Positions 9,583 to 19,600 of a stretch of DNA of 64,000 nucleotides are shown one piece after another (positions within the stretch are counted from its first letter, which is position 1; every line of letters starts with the position of its first letter). The stretch is from positions 1-64,000 of the forward strand of contig JBJOII010000009.1 of the NCBI GenBank assembly GCA_046047235.1. Reading direction: 5' to 3'. The position numbers and the translations under genes were made by a program. A model generated the notes under the pieces. That model worked only from the letters and a program-made list of their open reading frames with translations. It had not been told where the DNA came from and made no database searches. The DNA is from JBMTVN01 sp046047235 (GTDB lineage Bacteria; Verrucomicrobiota; Verrucomicrobiia; Limisphaerales; JAHDYP01).

Positions 9583-10935
9583 CTACAACACCCAGTTCGC
9601 CCGATACGGCACCTGCAAGAACGCGTTCGCCGCCTCATTGTTCGTAAACCGCGAAGCCGCCGCATCCCATGCCAGCTTCTGCCCAGGAAACCGAATCGCA
9701 ATCGCCCCCAGCAACGCCGACAGCGTCAACGGCCCTCCAAAATCAAAATTCGAACCCGCTTGCCCCCCCGTCCGGATCGCCTCCAGCCAATCCCAGGCAT
9801 GATTCTTCACCCGCGGAATCTTGGCCTCATACGTCCCCCCCTCCTCATACTCCTTCCGCCTCACATCCGGCACAATCCGACACGCCCCAGCACCATGCGA
9901 CCCATGCATGATCATCCCCTTGTCCCCAAACAAAATCGCACCCGTCCCAGGCGGATTGTAATGATCATCCATCGCCGCCGGCTTCGGAATCACCACGTTC
10001 CCATCATGCCAAACTACCTTCACCGCACCACGACCCCCCTTCGCCGGATAATGATAGGTGATCTTCGTCCCCGGAGGATACGTCAACCCATGCTTCACCA
10101 CGTCGTAATCTAAAACCTCCGCCTCCACCGACACCGGCTCAGTCAAACCCAAAGCCCAAAATGCCGGATCCATCACATGACAAAACCAATCCCCAATCGT
10201 ACCCGTCCCAAATGGCATCCACCCACGCCAGTTCCAATGCACCCATAACGGCGAATACGGCCGGAACGGAACCGGTCCAATCCACAGGTCATAATCCAAA
10301 CTCTCCGGCACCGCTGCCTGCTCCTTCGCCTTCTCCAAATTCGGAATCTGACAATACACGTTCTTAAACGCATCACACCCCGCATGCACCTCCGTCACCT
10401 TCCCAATCGCCCCATCCCAAACCCACTCGCATGTCTGCCGAATCGTCCCACTCGAATGCCCCTGATTCCCCAGCTGGGTCACAACCCCGTGCTCCCGCGC
10501 CGCCTTCATCATCGCTTGCACCTCGCGCACGGTATGCGCCAACGGCTTCTCACAATATACATGCTTCCCCCGCCGCATCGCCTCCAGCGCAATCACCGCA
10601 TGCGTGTGATCCGGCGTCCCAATCACCACCCCGTCAATCCCATCCCCCATCCGGTCCAACATCACCCGGTAATCCACAAACCGCTTCGCCTTCGGATACT
10701 TCTCAAACTCCTTCGCCGCATAACTCGAGTCCACATCACACAACGCCACAATGTTCTGCCCCTCATTCGCCATGTCCCCCACATCGCTCCCCCCACGACT
10801 CCCAATCCCAATACCCGCTAAATTCAACCTCGCATTCGCCGACTCCGCACCCCTCAACACTCCCCCAGCCACCACCTGAAACCCAAACACACCCACCCCT
10901 GCCGACCTCAAAAAATCACGACGATTCATAGACAT
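9583..10935 (-). CDS. Gfo/Idh/MocA family oxidoreductase, Tat-exported
   Basis: A 450-aa NAD(P)-binding oxidoreductase acting on an unknown sugar or derivative, probably in the periplasm. The N-terminus MSMNRRDFLRSAGVGVFGF is a twin-arginine signal. The Rossmann part shows GIGSRGGSDV, GTPDHTHA and the EKPLA loop; the C-terminal part contains the WNWRGW and HDGNVVIPKP segments seen in the Verrucomicrobia/Planctomycetes subgroup. The ATG at 10935 is chosen because AGGAGGAG lies about 5 nt upstream; the ATG at 10929 would also keep the RR motif. Neighbouring genes are a secreted protein and a divergent sulfatase. Confidence 0.9.
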   Translation of the reverse strand: MSMNRRDFLRSAGVGVFGFQVVAGGVLRGAESANARLNLAGIGIGSRGGSDVGDMANEGQNIVALCDVDSSYAAKEFEKYPKAKRFVDYRVMLDRMGDGIDGVVIGTPDHTHAVIALEAMRRGKHVYCEKPLAHTVREVQAMMKAAREHGVVTQLGNQGHSSGTIRQTCEWVWDGAIGKVTEVHAGCDAFKNVYCQIPNLEKAKEQAAVPESLDYDLWIGPVPFRPYSPLWVHWNWRGWMPFGTGTIGDWFCHVMDPAFWALGLTEPVSVEAEVLDYDVVKHGLTYPPGTKITYHYPAKGGRGAVKVVWHDGNVVIPKPAAMDDHYNPPGTGAILFGDKGMIMHGSHGAGACRIVPDVRRKEYEEGGTYEAKIPRVKNHAWDWLEAIRTGGQAGSNFDFGGPLTLSALLGAIAIRFPGQKLAWDAAASRFTNNEAANAFLQVPYRANWVL

Positions 10936-11110
10936 AACTCCTCCTCCTACATGCTTCTCAGGGTTCTTCACGCGCCCTATAATGCCCCGAACCCAAAAAA
11001 ATTAAAGCCCAGATTCACCACCCCACACACATCACCAGCAACCAGCAACTTCCGTCTCGTGCGAAACACCCATCCAACTCTCTCCCCGCGAGCGCATCCA
11101 CCGCGAGACC

Positions 11111-11159
11111 CATATCCAATATCCCATATCCCATAACCCATATCCCATATCCCATATCC
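11111..11159. repeat. Heptanucleotide tandem repeat, consensus CATATCC, seven units
   Basis: Seven uninterrupted 7-bp units in phase: five exact CATATCC plus one AATATCC and one CATAACC. The array ends 25 bp before the ATG of the sulfatase at 11185, so it lies in its promoter or leader. A separate ACCAGCA doublet (11034-11047) with the same period lies slightly upstream. Confidence 0.92.
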
Positions 11160-11184
11160 CACCTGCAATCTCCCCCCCTCCCCC

Positions 11185-12639
11185 ATGCCTACACTCCTCA
11201 ACCTCCTGCTCATCACTCTCGCTCTCACCTCCACCACTCCCGCCACCCCAGCCAGACCGAATATCGTCATCATCCTCGCCGATGACATGGGCTACGGCGA
11301 CCCCCAACCCTATAACCCACAATCCACCATCCCTACCCCAAATCTGACCCGCCTCGCCCAGGAAGGCATGCTCTTCACCGACGCCCACTCCCCCTCCGCC
11401 GTCTGCACCCCAACCCGATACGGACTCCTCACGGGACGCTACGCCTGGCGCACCCGACTCAAAAACGGCGTCCTCTTCCCCCCCAACGACCCCCCCCTCA
11501 TCGAAACCAACCGCACAACACTCCCCCAATTGCTCCAACAACAAGGCTACACCACCGCCTGCGTCGGCAAATGGCACCTCGGCATCGATTGGGCCCGCAA
11601 TACCAACGACGAAGTCGACTTCGACCAGCCCTTCCGCCACGGACCCAATGAAGCCGGATTCGACGAATTCTTCGGAATCGCCGGATCCCTCGACATGGTC
11701 CCCTACGGCTTCTACCGCAATCACCACCCCGTCCAACCCTTCACCACAAACCAACCCGCCCAACCCTTCCCCCAGTTCGTCAGGGAAGGACCCCGCGCCC
11801 CGGATTTCCGCCCCGACGAAGTCCTCGACCGCCTCACCGCCGAAGCCACCAACTTCATCCAAAGCGCCTCCACCTCCACAAAACCGTTCTTCCTCTACCT
11901 CGCCCTCACCGCACCCCATAAACCCACCTGGCCCGCTCAACGCTTCCGCAATAAAACCCAACTCGGCCCCTACGCCGATTTCGTCCACCAAACCGATTGG
12001 TCAGTCGGTCAAATCCTCAACACACTCGATTCCACCAGCACCACCTCCAATACGCTGCTCTTCTTCACCAGCGACAACGGCTCATACATGTACCGCCGCC
12101 CGAATCACCTGCCTGACCACAGCAACGATGCGTCCATCCACGGCTACGCCCCCAAGAACCACCAACCCAACGGCCCGTGGCGCGGCACCAAAGCCGATAT
12201 CTTCGAAGCCGGCCACCGCATCCCCCTCCTCGTCCGCTGGCCCCATCAGATAACCCCCAAATCCTCCTCGCACCAAACGGTCTGCCTCACCGACCTCTTC
12301 GCCACCTGCGCCGATATCCTCAATGTCAGCCTAACCCAGGATACAGCACCCGATAGCACCAGCCTCCTCCCCCTCCTCACCCAAACCTCGACCCGGTTCG
12401 AACGCCCCCCAGTCATCCATCACTCGGTCAATGGCACCTTCTCCATCCGTCAAGGCCCATGGAAACTCATCCTCAGTAACGGCTCCGGCGGACGTGAACA
12501 ACCCGCCGGCAAACCCTTCGCACCCCCACACCAACTCTATAACCTCACCACCGACCCCACCGAATCAACCAACACCATCCTCCAATTCCCCGAAATCACC
12601 TCCCAACTCTCCAACGCCTTCTACTCCACCTACCCCTAA
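11185..12639 (+). CDS. Formylglycine-dependent sulfatase (S1 family), exported
   Basis: Hydrolyses sulfate esters, here probably on a polysaccharide or its fragments. A signal peptide covers about residues 1-22. ADDMGYGD (D33/D34) supplies metal ligands, and the formylglycine motif is C74-T-P-T-R78 within VCTPTRYGLLTGR. GKWHLG, APHKP and TSDNGS motifs follow as in other S1 enzymes. At 484 aa it is full length. A formylglycine-generating enzyme is not visible in this window. Transcription is divergent from the Gfo/Idh gene, with heptamer repeats in between, and convergent with the DUF1501 gene, with no clear terminator in the 77-bp gap. The substrate cannot be told from sequence. Confidence 0.93.
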   Translation: MPTLLNLLLITLALTSTTPATPARPNIVIILADDMGYGDPQPYNPQSTIPTPNLTRLAQEGMLFTDAHSPSAVCTPTRYGLLTGRYAWRTRLKNGVLFPPNDPPLIETNRTTLPQLLQQQGYTTACVGKWHLGIDWARNTNDEVDFDQPFRHGPNEAGFDEFFGIAGSLDMVPYGFYRNHHPVQPFTTNQPAQPFPQFVREGPRAPDFRPDEVLDRLTAEATNFIQSASTSTKPFFLYLALTAPHKPTWPAQRFRNKTQLGPYADFVHQTDWSVGQILNTLDSTSTTSNTLLFFTSDNGSYMYRRPNHLPDHSNDASIHGYAPKNHQPNGPWRGTKADIFEAGHRIPLLVRWPHQITPKSSSHQTVCLTDLFATCADILNVSLTQDTAPDSTSLLPLLTQTSTRFERPPVIHHSVNGTFSIRQGPWKLILSNGSGGREQPAGKPFAPPHQLYNLTTDPTESTNTILQFPEITSQLSNAFYSTYP

Positions 12640-12716
12640 CAACCTTCCCCAATCCCCCCATCCGACCAATCACCCCACTCTCTCCCCTCGCTCACCTCCC
12701 GGCTCCTCGTCCCACC

Positions 12717-14159
12717 CTACCCCACCAACGCCTTCACCACCTTCCCGTGCACATCGGTCAATCGATAATCCCGCCCCTGAAACCGATACGTCAGCCGCTC
12801 ATGATCAAAACCCAGTAAATGCATCACGGTCGCCTGAAAGTCATGCACATGCACCTTGTCCTTCGTCACCCCAAACCCCAACTCATCCGTCTCACCATAA
12901 CTCAGCCCGCCCCGAACCCCACCCCCAGCCATCCACATGGTAAAACAGTCCGGATAATGATCCCTCCCCAACGTGTCCGATGCCGCCGTCCGTCCCTCCC
13001 GAAACGGCGTCCGCCCAAACTCCCCCCCGCAAATCACCAGTGTGTCATCCAACAAACCCCTCTCCCGCAAATCCCGAATCAATGCCGCCATCGGCCGATC
13101 CACCGTCGCACACTTCCGCGTCAAACCACCCCGAATATCCTCGTCATCCCGCGTCCCATGAAAATCCCAGCCCCAGTCAAATAACTGCACAAACCGAACC
13201 CCCTTCTCCACCAAACGCCGGGCCAGTAAACAATTGTTCGCAAAGCTCGCCGCCCCGGGCTCCGCCCCATACGCCTCCAATACCCCCTCGCCCTCCCTCG
13301 AGATGTCCATCAGCTCAGGAACCGACGCCTGCATCCGATACGCCAGCTCATACTGCGAAATACGAGTCCGCGTCTCCGGATGCCCATACTCATCCGCATG
13401 CATCTCGTTGATCGCCGCAATCGCATCCAAGCTCAATCGCCTCGTCCCACGATCCATCCCCGCCGGATCCGATACATACAACACCGGATCCCCCTTCGAC
13501 CGACATTGCACCCCCTGATACACCGGAGGCAAAAATCCACTCCCAAATGAGTTCTTGCCCCCGTTCGGTAACGTCCCGCTCGAAATCAAAACAATAAACC
13601 CGGGCAAATCCGCATTCTCCGTCCCCAAACCATACGTCACCCACGACCCAAACGAAGGCCGCCCCGGCCGCGGTGACCCAGTCAATGTAAATAACTCCGC
13701 CGGCGCATGGTTGAACTGATCGGTGTTCATCGAATGAACCATGCACAACTCATCCGCCACACCCTGTAAATGCGGGATCGCATCCGACATCCATAACCCG
13801 CCCTCACCACATTGCTTAAACTCCCGCCTCGTCCCCAATAACTTCGGAACCCCCGACGTAAACGCAAATGTCTTACCCTCCAAAAACGACGCCGGACAAT
13901 CCCGCCCATCCCACTTCACCAACTCCGGCTTGTAATCATACATGTCCAAATTCGGCGGCGAACCCGTCAGATGAATGTAAATCACCCGCTTCGCCCTCGG
14001 CTTGAAATGGGGCTCCCGCACCGCCATCGGATCCACCAGCCCAGCCGCCTTTCCTGGGTTCATCAATGACGCCAGCGCCACCCCGCCCAACCCCGCACAG
14101 GTCTGCTTCAAAAAATGACGCCGCGTCACACTCCGAATTCTCTCAAGCTCAGGATTCAT
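12717..14159 (-). CDS. DUF1501 family protein, Tat-exported
   Basis: A 480-aa member of DUF1501, an alkaline-phosphatase/sulfatase-fold family abundant in Planctomycetes and Verrucomicrobia, function unproven. The N-terminus has a Tat signal (TRRHFLKQTCAGLGGVALAS). Typical family segments are FTSGVPKLLG, FNHAPAELFTLTGSPRPGRP, RFVQLFDWGWDFHG and GGEFGRTPF. The ATG at 14159 overlaps the TGA of the upstream PSD1 gene as ATGA (14156-14159), so translation is probably coupled; a GTG start at 14213 would add an unneeded extension. The PSD1/DUF1501 pair is a standard unit in this phylum, with the two proteins presumed to act together outside the cytoplasm. Confidence 0.93.
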   Translation of the reverse strand: MNPELERIRSVTRRHFLKQTCAGLGGVALASLMNPGKAAGLVDPMAVREPHFKPRAKRVIYIHLTGSPPNLDMYDYKPELVKWDGRDCPASFLEGKTFAFTSGVPKLLGTRREFKQCGEGGLWMSDAIPHLQGVADELCMVHSMNTDQFNHAPAELFTLTGSPRPGRPSFGSWVTYGLGTENADLPGFIVLISSGTLPNGGKNSFGSGFLPPVYQGVQCRSKGDPVLYVSDPAGMDRGTRRLSLDAIAAINEMHADEYGHPETRTRISQYELAYRMQASVPELMDISREGEGVLEAYGAEPGAASFANNCLLARRLVEKGVRFVQLFDWGWDFHGTRDDEDIRGGLTRKCATVDRPMAALIRDLRERGLLDDTLVICGGEFGRTPFREGRTAASDTLGRDHYPDCFTMWMAGGGVRGGLSYGETDELGFGVTKDKVHVHDFQATVMHLLGFDHERLTYRFQGRDYRLTDVHGKVVKALVG

Positions 14160-17100
14160 GGCTTCAAAAACATCTCGTCCAAATTCAACATCGCATTCGC
14201 CACCACAGTCCACGCAGCCGCCTCCACCACCCCCAGCCCCTCACCCAAATCCCCCAACGGCTCAGTCGCCAGTCGCCTCGCCTCATCCTCCCGGCCCCCA
14301 AACCGCTCGCAAGCCCCCTCATATAACTCCGATAAAACCCGCACCTCCGCCTCCACCGGCTCCCGCACTAAACACTCCCGTAAACCCACCCTCACCCGCT
14401 CACCCACTTCCCCATCCAACTGCATCAGCCCGCGCCCCAAAGCCTGCGCCGCCTCCACATACACCGGATCATTCAACGTCACCAAAGCCTGTAATGGAGT
14501 GTTCGTGTTCTTCCGCCTCACAGTGCAAACCTCACGGCTCGGCGCATCAAACGCCGCCATCGATGGGTACGGACTCGACCTCCGCCATACGGTATAGACC
14601 CCCCGCCTATACCGGTCCTCCCCCCCGCTCGCATCCCAGTCCGTCCCACTCCCAAACGCAGCACTCAAACCCATCGACGGCTGCGGCGGACGCACAGAAG
14701 CCCCACCCACTTTCCGACTCAACAAACCGCTCACCGCCAACGCCTGGTCACGCACCATCTCCGCCGATAACCGCACCCTCGGGCCCCGCGCCAATAACCG
14801 GTTGTCCGGATCCCGCTCAGCCAATTCCTCACTCAACTTCGAACTCTGCCGATACGTCCCCGATGTCACCATCAACCTCAATAAATGCTTCACATCCCAA
14901 CCACTCTCCCGAAACTCCACCGCCAACCAGTCCAGCAAGTCCGGATGCGACGGCAAATCCCCCTGCGATCCGAAATCCTCACTGGTCGCCACTAAACCCA
15001 CGCCAAACAACGCCTCCCAATACCGGTTCACCACCACCCGCGCCATCAACGGATTCTCCGCACTCACCAACCACCGCGCCAAACCCAACCGATCCACCCT
15101 CCCGCTCCCCGCTACCCCCCCGAATACCGACGGAATACCCGCCACGACCTCCGGACCCAAATCCCGAAAACTCCCCCGATACTGCACCCGGGTCACCCGA
15201 CGCCGCCCCTCCCCCAACTCGCGCATCACCGGCACGGTCACCCGCGGTCGCATCCCCGCCATCTCCTGCTCCAACTCTAACAGTCGCTCACCATCCTCAC
15301 CCCCCTCAGGATCATGCCACGCGAAAAACTCCACCAACGCCGCTTCCTCCCCTAAACCACGATCCTCCGGCCGCTTAGCCAAACCCGCCTGCAGCCTGTT
15401 CGGAACCGCCGGGCGTGGATTCATATCCCCAGTCACGGAAATCCGAAACCGACGCACCTTCCTATGCGGAAAATTCTGGTGCATCTGAAACTCCAGCCGC
15501 CAGCCCGCCTCCAACTCCAAAGGCTCCTCCAATTCCAACACCGCCTCCTGCCGCTCACGCTCCCGCCCCCGCACCGCCCACCCGCTCAACCGATCCCCAC
15601 CATTCCCATCCACAGCACGCCTCACCTCATACCACTCCTGCTCATCACTCGCCGTAGCCGACCTGAACTTCACCCGACGCGATTTCTCCTTCTCCTCGCC
15701 ATCCTCCATCTCCCGATACTTCACGTGCAACTCCAGCTCGTTCAATACCCACGGGTTCTCCTGCCCCAAAACCTCCAGCCGCACCGCCGTCCAGACACCC
15801 CCACCCTCCGGCACACCCAAACGCAGCTTGTAATTGTCTCGCGGCGCCGAATGCTCCCCCACCTCAATCACCCCATCCCCATCCAAAACCATCTCCGCCT
15901 TCGACTCCGCCTCCATGTCCTCCAAACCAAAACGTAGCACCCGCCACCCCTCACCCGATAACAAGGCCCGCTCCCAACCATGCCGACGTTCCATCCCCGC
16001 CGGCTCAGCCAACCTACCCCGAATACCGTTCAAAACCTGCAGGGTCTCCACACGTAACGCCCCCATCCGCTCCTTCTGCTCCTCCTCATATAACCCCAAC
16101 ACAGGCCACTCATCCCCGCGATCCTCGTCCGCCGTCTGGTTGAAAACCGCAAATACCTTAAAATACTCCTCCTGCGTAATCGGATCATACTTGTGCGTGT
16201 GGCACTGCGCACAATCAATGGTCGTCCCCATCCACACCGCAAAGGTCGTATTCACCCGGTCCACAATCGCCTCATTCCGAAATTCCTCATCATCCGTCCC
16301 ACCCTCGTTGTTCGTCTTCGTGTTCCGGTGAAATGCCGTCGCCACCACCTGCTCGTCCGTCGCCCCCGGCAACATGTCCCCCGCCAGTTGCTCAATGGTA
16401 AACTCATCAAACGGCTTGTTCGCGTTAAACGACCGAATCACATAATCCCGATACGCCCATATCGTCCGGTGAGGATCATCCGCATACCCCGCCGAATCCG
16501 CATACCGTGCCAAATCTAACCACTGCCTCGCCCAATGCTCCCCATAAGCCTCCTTCGATAACTGACCATCCACATACCGCTCAAACGCATCCGATTGAAC
16601 ATCGCGTACAAACGCCTCAACCTCCTCCCGGCTCGGCGGTAAACCCGTCAAATCCAAAGCCACCCGACGCGCCAACACCTCCCTCTCCGCCTGCTCCGAT
16701 GGCCTCAAACCTTCCACGCCCAACCGACGCAGCACAAAAGCGTCAATCGCATTCCTCGCACGCAAACGATCCTCACCCACATCCGGAACCTCAGGACGCA
16801 ACGGAACCTCATACGCCCAATGGCCCGCATAATTGCCCCCTTCCTCAACCCACTTCCGCAATACCTCCACTTCCCGCTCAGTCAAACGTCGCCCCGCCCC
16901 CGGAGGCGGCATCCGGTCCTCATCCTCTCCCGAAACCACCCGATGCAATAACTCACTCTCTCCAGGATCACCAGCCACCACCGCCGCATATCCCCCATGC
17001 ACCGCCGTCGCACCCTCAAAAGTATCCAACCGCAATCCTTCAGCGCCGCCTCTGCCCCCCTGCCTCTTCGCCTCATCCGGCCCATGACACCGATAACAGT

Positions 17101-17212
17101 GCCCCGACAAAATAGGACGCACCTCGCGGTTGAAATCCACCCCCGCCTCCACCACCAAACTCCCCAAAAGCACACACCACCCCCCAAGGTGACCTAAACG
17201 AATGCTGAACAT
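14156..17212 (-). CDS. Exported cytochrome c with DUF1549 and DUF1553 (PSCyt1-PSCyt2-PSD1)
   Basis: A 1018-aa exported protein with the order signal peptide, PSCyt1 cytochrome c domain, DUF1549 (roughly residues 150-350), a central region of beta character, and DUF1553 (roughly 680-940). The heme c site is C39-YR-C42-H43. The role is not established for the family; electron transfer linked to carbohydrate breakdown is the usual guess. The ATG at 17212 has AAGG seven bases upstream and gives a good signal peptide; a GTG at 17239 is the alternative. It heads a two-gene operon with DUF1501. Its upstream region (17213-17385) holds two copies of a motif also found before the PQQ gene. Confidence 0.93.
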   Translation of the reverse strand: MFSIRLGHLGGWCVLLGSLVVEAGVDFNREVRPILSGHCYRCHGPDEAKRQGGRGGAEGLRLDTFEGATAVHGGYAAVVAGDPGESELLHRVVSGEDEDRMPPPGAGRRLTEREVEVLRKWVEEGGNYAGHWAYEVPLRPEVPDVGEDRLRARNAIDAFVLRRLGVEGLRPSEQAEREVLARRVALDLTGLPPSREEVEAFVRDVQSDAFERYVDGQLSKEAYGEHWARQWLDLARYADSAGYADDPHRTIWAYRDYVIRSFNANKPFDEFTIEQLAGDMLPGATDEQVVATAFHRNTKTNNEGGTDDEEFRNEAIVDRVNTTFAVWMGTTIDCAQCHTHKYDPITQEEYFKVFAVFNQTADEDRGDEWPVLGLYEEEQKERMGALRVETLQVLNGIRGRLAEPAGMERRHGWERALLSGEGWRVLRFGLEDMEAESKAEMVLDGDGVIEVGEHSAPRDNYKLRLGVPEGGGVWTAVRLEVLGQENPWVLNELELHVKYREMEDGEEKEKSRRVKFRSATASDEQEWYEVRRAVDGNGGDRLSGWAVRGRERERQEAVLELEEPLELEAGWRLEFQMHQNFPHRKVRRFRISVTGDMNPRPAVPNRLQAGLAKRPEDRGLGEEAALVEFFAWHDPEGGEDGERLLELEQEMAGMRPRVTVPVMRELGEGRRRVTRVQYRGSFRDLGPEVVAGIPSVFGGVAGSGRVDRLGLARWLVSAENPLMARVVVNRYWEALFGVGLVATSEDFGSQGDLPSHPDLLDWLAVEFRESGWDVKHLLRLMVTSGTYRQSSKLSEELAERDPDNRLLARGPRVRLSAEMVRDQALAVSGLLSRKVGGASVRPPQPSMGLSAAFGSGTDWDASGGEDRYRRGVYTVWRRSSPYPSMAAFDAPSREVCTVRRKNTNTPLQALVTLNDPVYVEAAQALGRGLMQLDGEVGERVRVGLRECLVREPVEAEVRVLSELYEGACERFGGREDEARRLATEPLGDLGEGLGVVEAAAWTVVANAMLNLDEMFLKP

Positions 17213-17252
17213 GACCAAACCTTGCCCAAATCCCACCACCCCTTCAAGCCCC

Positions 17253-17334
17253 CCAATAGTCGCTCAGACAATCTATCCCTAACCCCCTCTCCTCCAACAC
17301 TCCCCCAAAAAGCCAACTGCTGCTCAGACAATCT
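17253..17334 (-). promoter_or_regulatory. Two 22-bp direct repeats containing CTCAGACAATCT, upstream of the PSD1 operon
   Basis: Two copies at 17253-17274 and 17313-17334, exactly 60 bp apart, identical at 18 of 22 positions. Read on the minus strand the core is AGATTGTCTGAGC. Related copies lie upstream of the next PQQ gene (19601-19674). The placement in the only non-coding stretch before the PSD1/DUF1501 operon suggests binding sites of a shared regulator. Confidence 0.6.
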
Positions 17335-17385
17335 GTTTGTAAGTCATTGCACCACAACGTATCTCAGTTCCATTAAAAGAACCCT

Positions 17386-19554
17386 TTATTCCGGAAGTGC
17401 GAAGCACACATAACCATCCCCCCGCTTCGTCCCCGGCTTGCCGCCCCCTCCCGCCGCAATCACCACATATTGCCGCCCGTGAAGCTCATACGTCGCCGGT
17501 GTCGCATACCCCCCAGCAGGCAACTCGTGCTCCCAAAGCAACTCCCCGGTATCTTTGTCGTATGCATGAAATCGCTCGTCCATCGAAGCCCCGATAAATA
17601 CCAGTCCACCGGCCGTAACCACCGGCCCGCCAATGTTGAACGTCCCCGTCGCAGCCTCCCCCCTCGCCTCCAAAGCCGGATAAGTCCCTAGCGGCACCCG
17701 CCACCTCACCGCCCCTTCATCCAAGCCAACCGCAACAAGCTCGCCCCATGGCCGACGATTCACGGGATATCCCTCCGCATCCCGCCAATCATGATGCCCA
17801 GTCGCCACAAATGGAATCTCCCCCGCCCAACTCAGCGTCATCTCCTCCCTGCTCACCACCTCGGAGTGCCCCTCACCAAAAAAGAAAGCCACCAAAGCAC
17901 GCCGCTCCACCTCACTAAAGGAACCAAACGAAGGCATCTGCCCACGACCAGTCCTCATCAATTCCAGAATCTCCGCCCGCTTAAGGCGCTTCGCCACGTC
18001 CACCAAACTCGGAGAAGCCTGCAAAACCGGCTTCTCAAACCCATGACAATACGAACACACACTCCGGTATATGTGCTGACCCAAATCGTATAACGGCATC
18101 GACTCCTCAGGTTGTGCCCTCACCATGGATATCCATTCTGCTTCATTGCTCAAGTTCACCACGACGGTCCGGGTCTCCGGATCAAACGCTGAACCTCCCC
18201 ATTCACAACCACCGTTGAACTGTGGCAAAACCGGCATCCGGCTGAATCCAGGCGGCGTGAAAATCCCGCCAACAACTATGTCCCTCAACTCGCTTAAGAC
18301 CTGCTCCCTCGACACCCGGTCCAGATCGGTCACCTCTGCCTCGTTAAAGCCCTGCTGGCTTAGAATAAACTCCTCCGGCGGAAAGGGCTGCGTTGGCCAC
18401 GCCAGTTCACCCGGAATCTCGGAAGCAGGAACCGACCTTTCCTCCACTGGAAACAATGGCTCGCCAGTTTCCCGATCCAAAACAAACAGGTGACCCATTT
18501 TCGTGGGCTGCACAACCGCCTCGATCACCCCTCCTTCGCGCCTCAACGAAGCCAACACCGGGGGAGTCGGCAAGTCGTAGTCCCAAAGATCATGATGCAC
18601 CGTCTGGAAATGCCACCGCAGCTCACCAGTCGATGCATCCAGCGCCAGAACACAATTCGCATAAAGGTTTTGCCCCAGCCGGTTGCCACCCCAATGGTCG
18701 TAAGCCGCCGACCCAGTTCCGCAGAACACCCACCCCCGCGCTTCGTCCAATGTGAAGCCCCCCCAAGCATTTGCCCCACCAACCGTCTTCCACGAATCCC
18801 CCGACCACGTATCAGCCCCGACCTCACCCGGATGAGGAATGGTATGGAAGATCCAGCGGCGCTTCCCCGTTCGAACATCATAGGCCCGAATATGCCCGGG
18901 GGCCGCAGAACCGGGCCCTTCACCAACCACGGACCCCATGATCAAAAGATCCTTCCAGATGATCCCCGGTGTGTTGTTGCCAACGGAAAGAAAGAAGGTG
19001 TCCCTATCCAAACCGTCCCGCAAATTCACTCGACCTCCCGCTCCAAAAGTACGAATCAATGATCCCGACCCGGCTTCCAGCGCATACAAATAATCGCCGG
19101 CCGTATGGAAAATCCGCCGATCCCTTCCTCCATCACTCCAGTAAACCACACCTCGATTAACCCCACCTCCACGCCGCCCCTCCCAAGGATCAAACCTCCA
19201 GACCAATCGACCACTCGCCGCATCCAAAGCAGCACAACGCACCTTAGGCGTGGTAATATACAGCAACCCGTCCACCATGATCGGGTTGCACTCAATGGTA
19301 TCCCCGCTCTCACCGGAACTCCACGTCCACGCCACGTTCAGGTTGCCCACGTTCGAACGATTAATCTGGTCCAGCTCTGAATAATGCGATCCTCCCGGGT
19401 CACCGTGATAAACCCGCCAACCGCGGTAATCCGAAGAGAAACACCACACAACTATAACGACCTGCGCCAGAGGCAACCCTCGCAACCACAATCCGCGCAC
19501 CAGTGAACGCCAAGCCGACCGTCCGCCCGCCACTGTCGTCACCTCAAACCACAT
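17386..19554 (-). CDS. PQQ-dependent dehydrogenase with embedded cytochrome c domain
   Basis: A 722-aa quinoprotein, probably periplasmic, oxidising a sugar or alcohol and passing electrons to its own heme. The propeller begins with GWRVYHGDPGGSHYSELDQI, near the family's usual N-terminal motif, and carries PQQ-type blade motifs such as LDAASGRLVWRFD, YDVRTGKRRW, LDASTGELRWHFQ and DKDTGELLWEHEL. A heme c site C-SY-CH lies at about residue 500, inserted between propeller parts, as in one PVC subgroup. A hydrophobic stretch (about 29-41) could serve as signal or anchor; the start at 19554 lacks an obvious Shine-Dalgarno. The substrate is unknown. It is clearly related to the larger protein at 24086-27049. 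Confidence 0.9.
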   Translation of the reverse strand: MWFEVTTVAGGRSAWRSLVRGLWLRGLPLAQVVIVVWCFSSDYRGWRVYHGDPGGSHYSELDQINRSNVGNLNVAWTWSSGESGDTIECNPIMVDGLLYITTPKVRCAALDAASGRLVWRFDPWEGRRGGGVNRGVVYWSDGGRDRRIFHTAGDYLYALEAGSGSLIRTFGAGGRVNLRDGLDRDTFFLSVGNNTPGIIWKDLLIMGSVVGEGPGSAAPGHIRAYDVRTGKRRWIFHTIPHPGEVGADTWSGDSWKTVGGANAWGGFTLDEARGWVFCGTGSAAYDHWGGNRLGQNLYANCVLALDASTGELRWHFQTVHHDLWDYDLPTPPVLASLRREGGVIEAVVQPTKMGHLFVLDRETGEPLFPVEERSVPASEIPGELAWPTQPFPPEEFILSQQGFNEAEVTDLDRVSREQVLSELRDIVVGGIFTPPGFSRMPVLPQFNGGCEWGGSAFDPETRTVVVNLSNEAEWISMVRAQPEESMPLYDLGQHIYRSVCSYCHGFEKPVLQASPSLVDVAKRLKRAEILELMRTGRGQMPSFGSFSEVERRALVAFFFGEGHSEVVSREEMTLSWAGEIPFVATGHHDWRDAEGYPVNRRPWGELVAVGLDEGAVRWRVPLGTYPALEARGEAATGTFNIGGPVVTAGGLVFIGASMDERFHAYDKDTGELLWEHELPAGGYATPATYELHGRQYVVIAAGGGGKPGTKRGDGYVCFALPE

Positions 19555-19600
19555 ACGGGCCAGACGCTAGTGACCACTTCTGAACCAGTCGACCCCGAAC

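Noticed and set aside
11111..11159. Heptamer arrays considered as CRISPR
   Set aside because: Units are 7 bp with no spacers, and no cas genes are present.
14158..15378. Long plus-strand reading frame opposite the PSD1 gene, rich in Pro, Ser and Thr
   Set aside because: It is antisense to a clear conserved gene; the C-rich strand and third-position bias keep the frame open. Similar frames at 122-751, 2702-3430 and 3434-4108 were dropped for the same reason.
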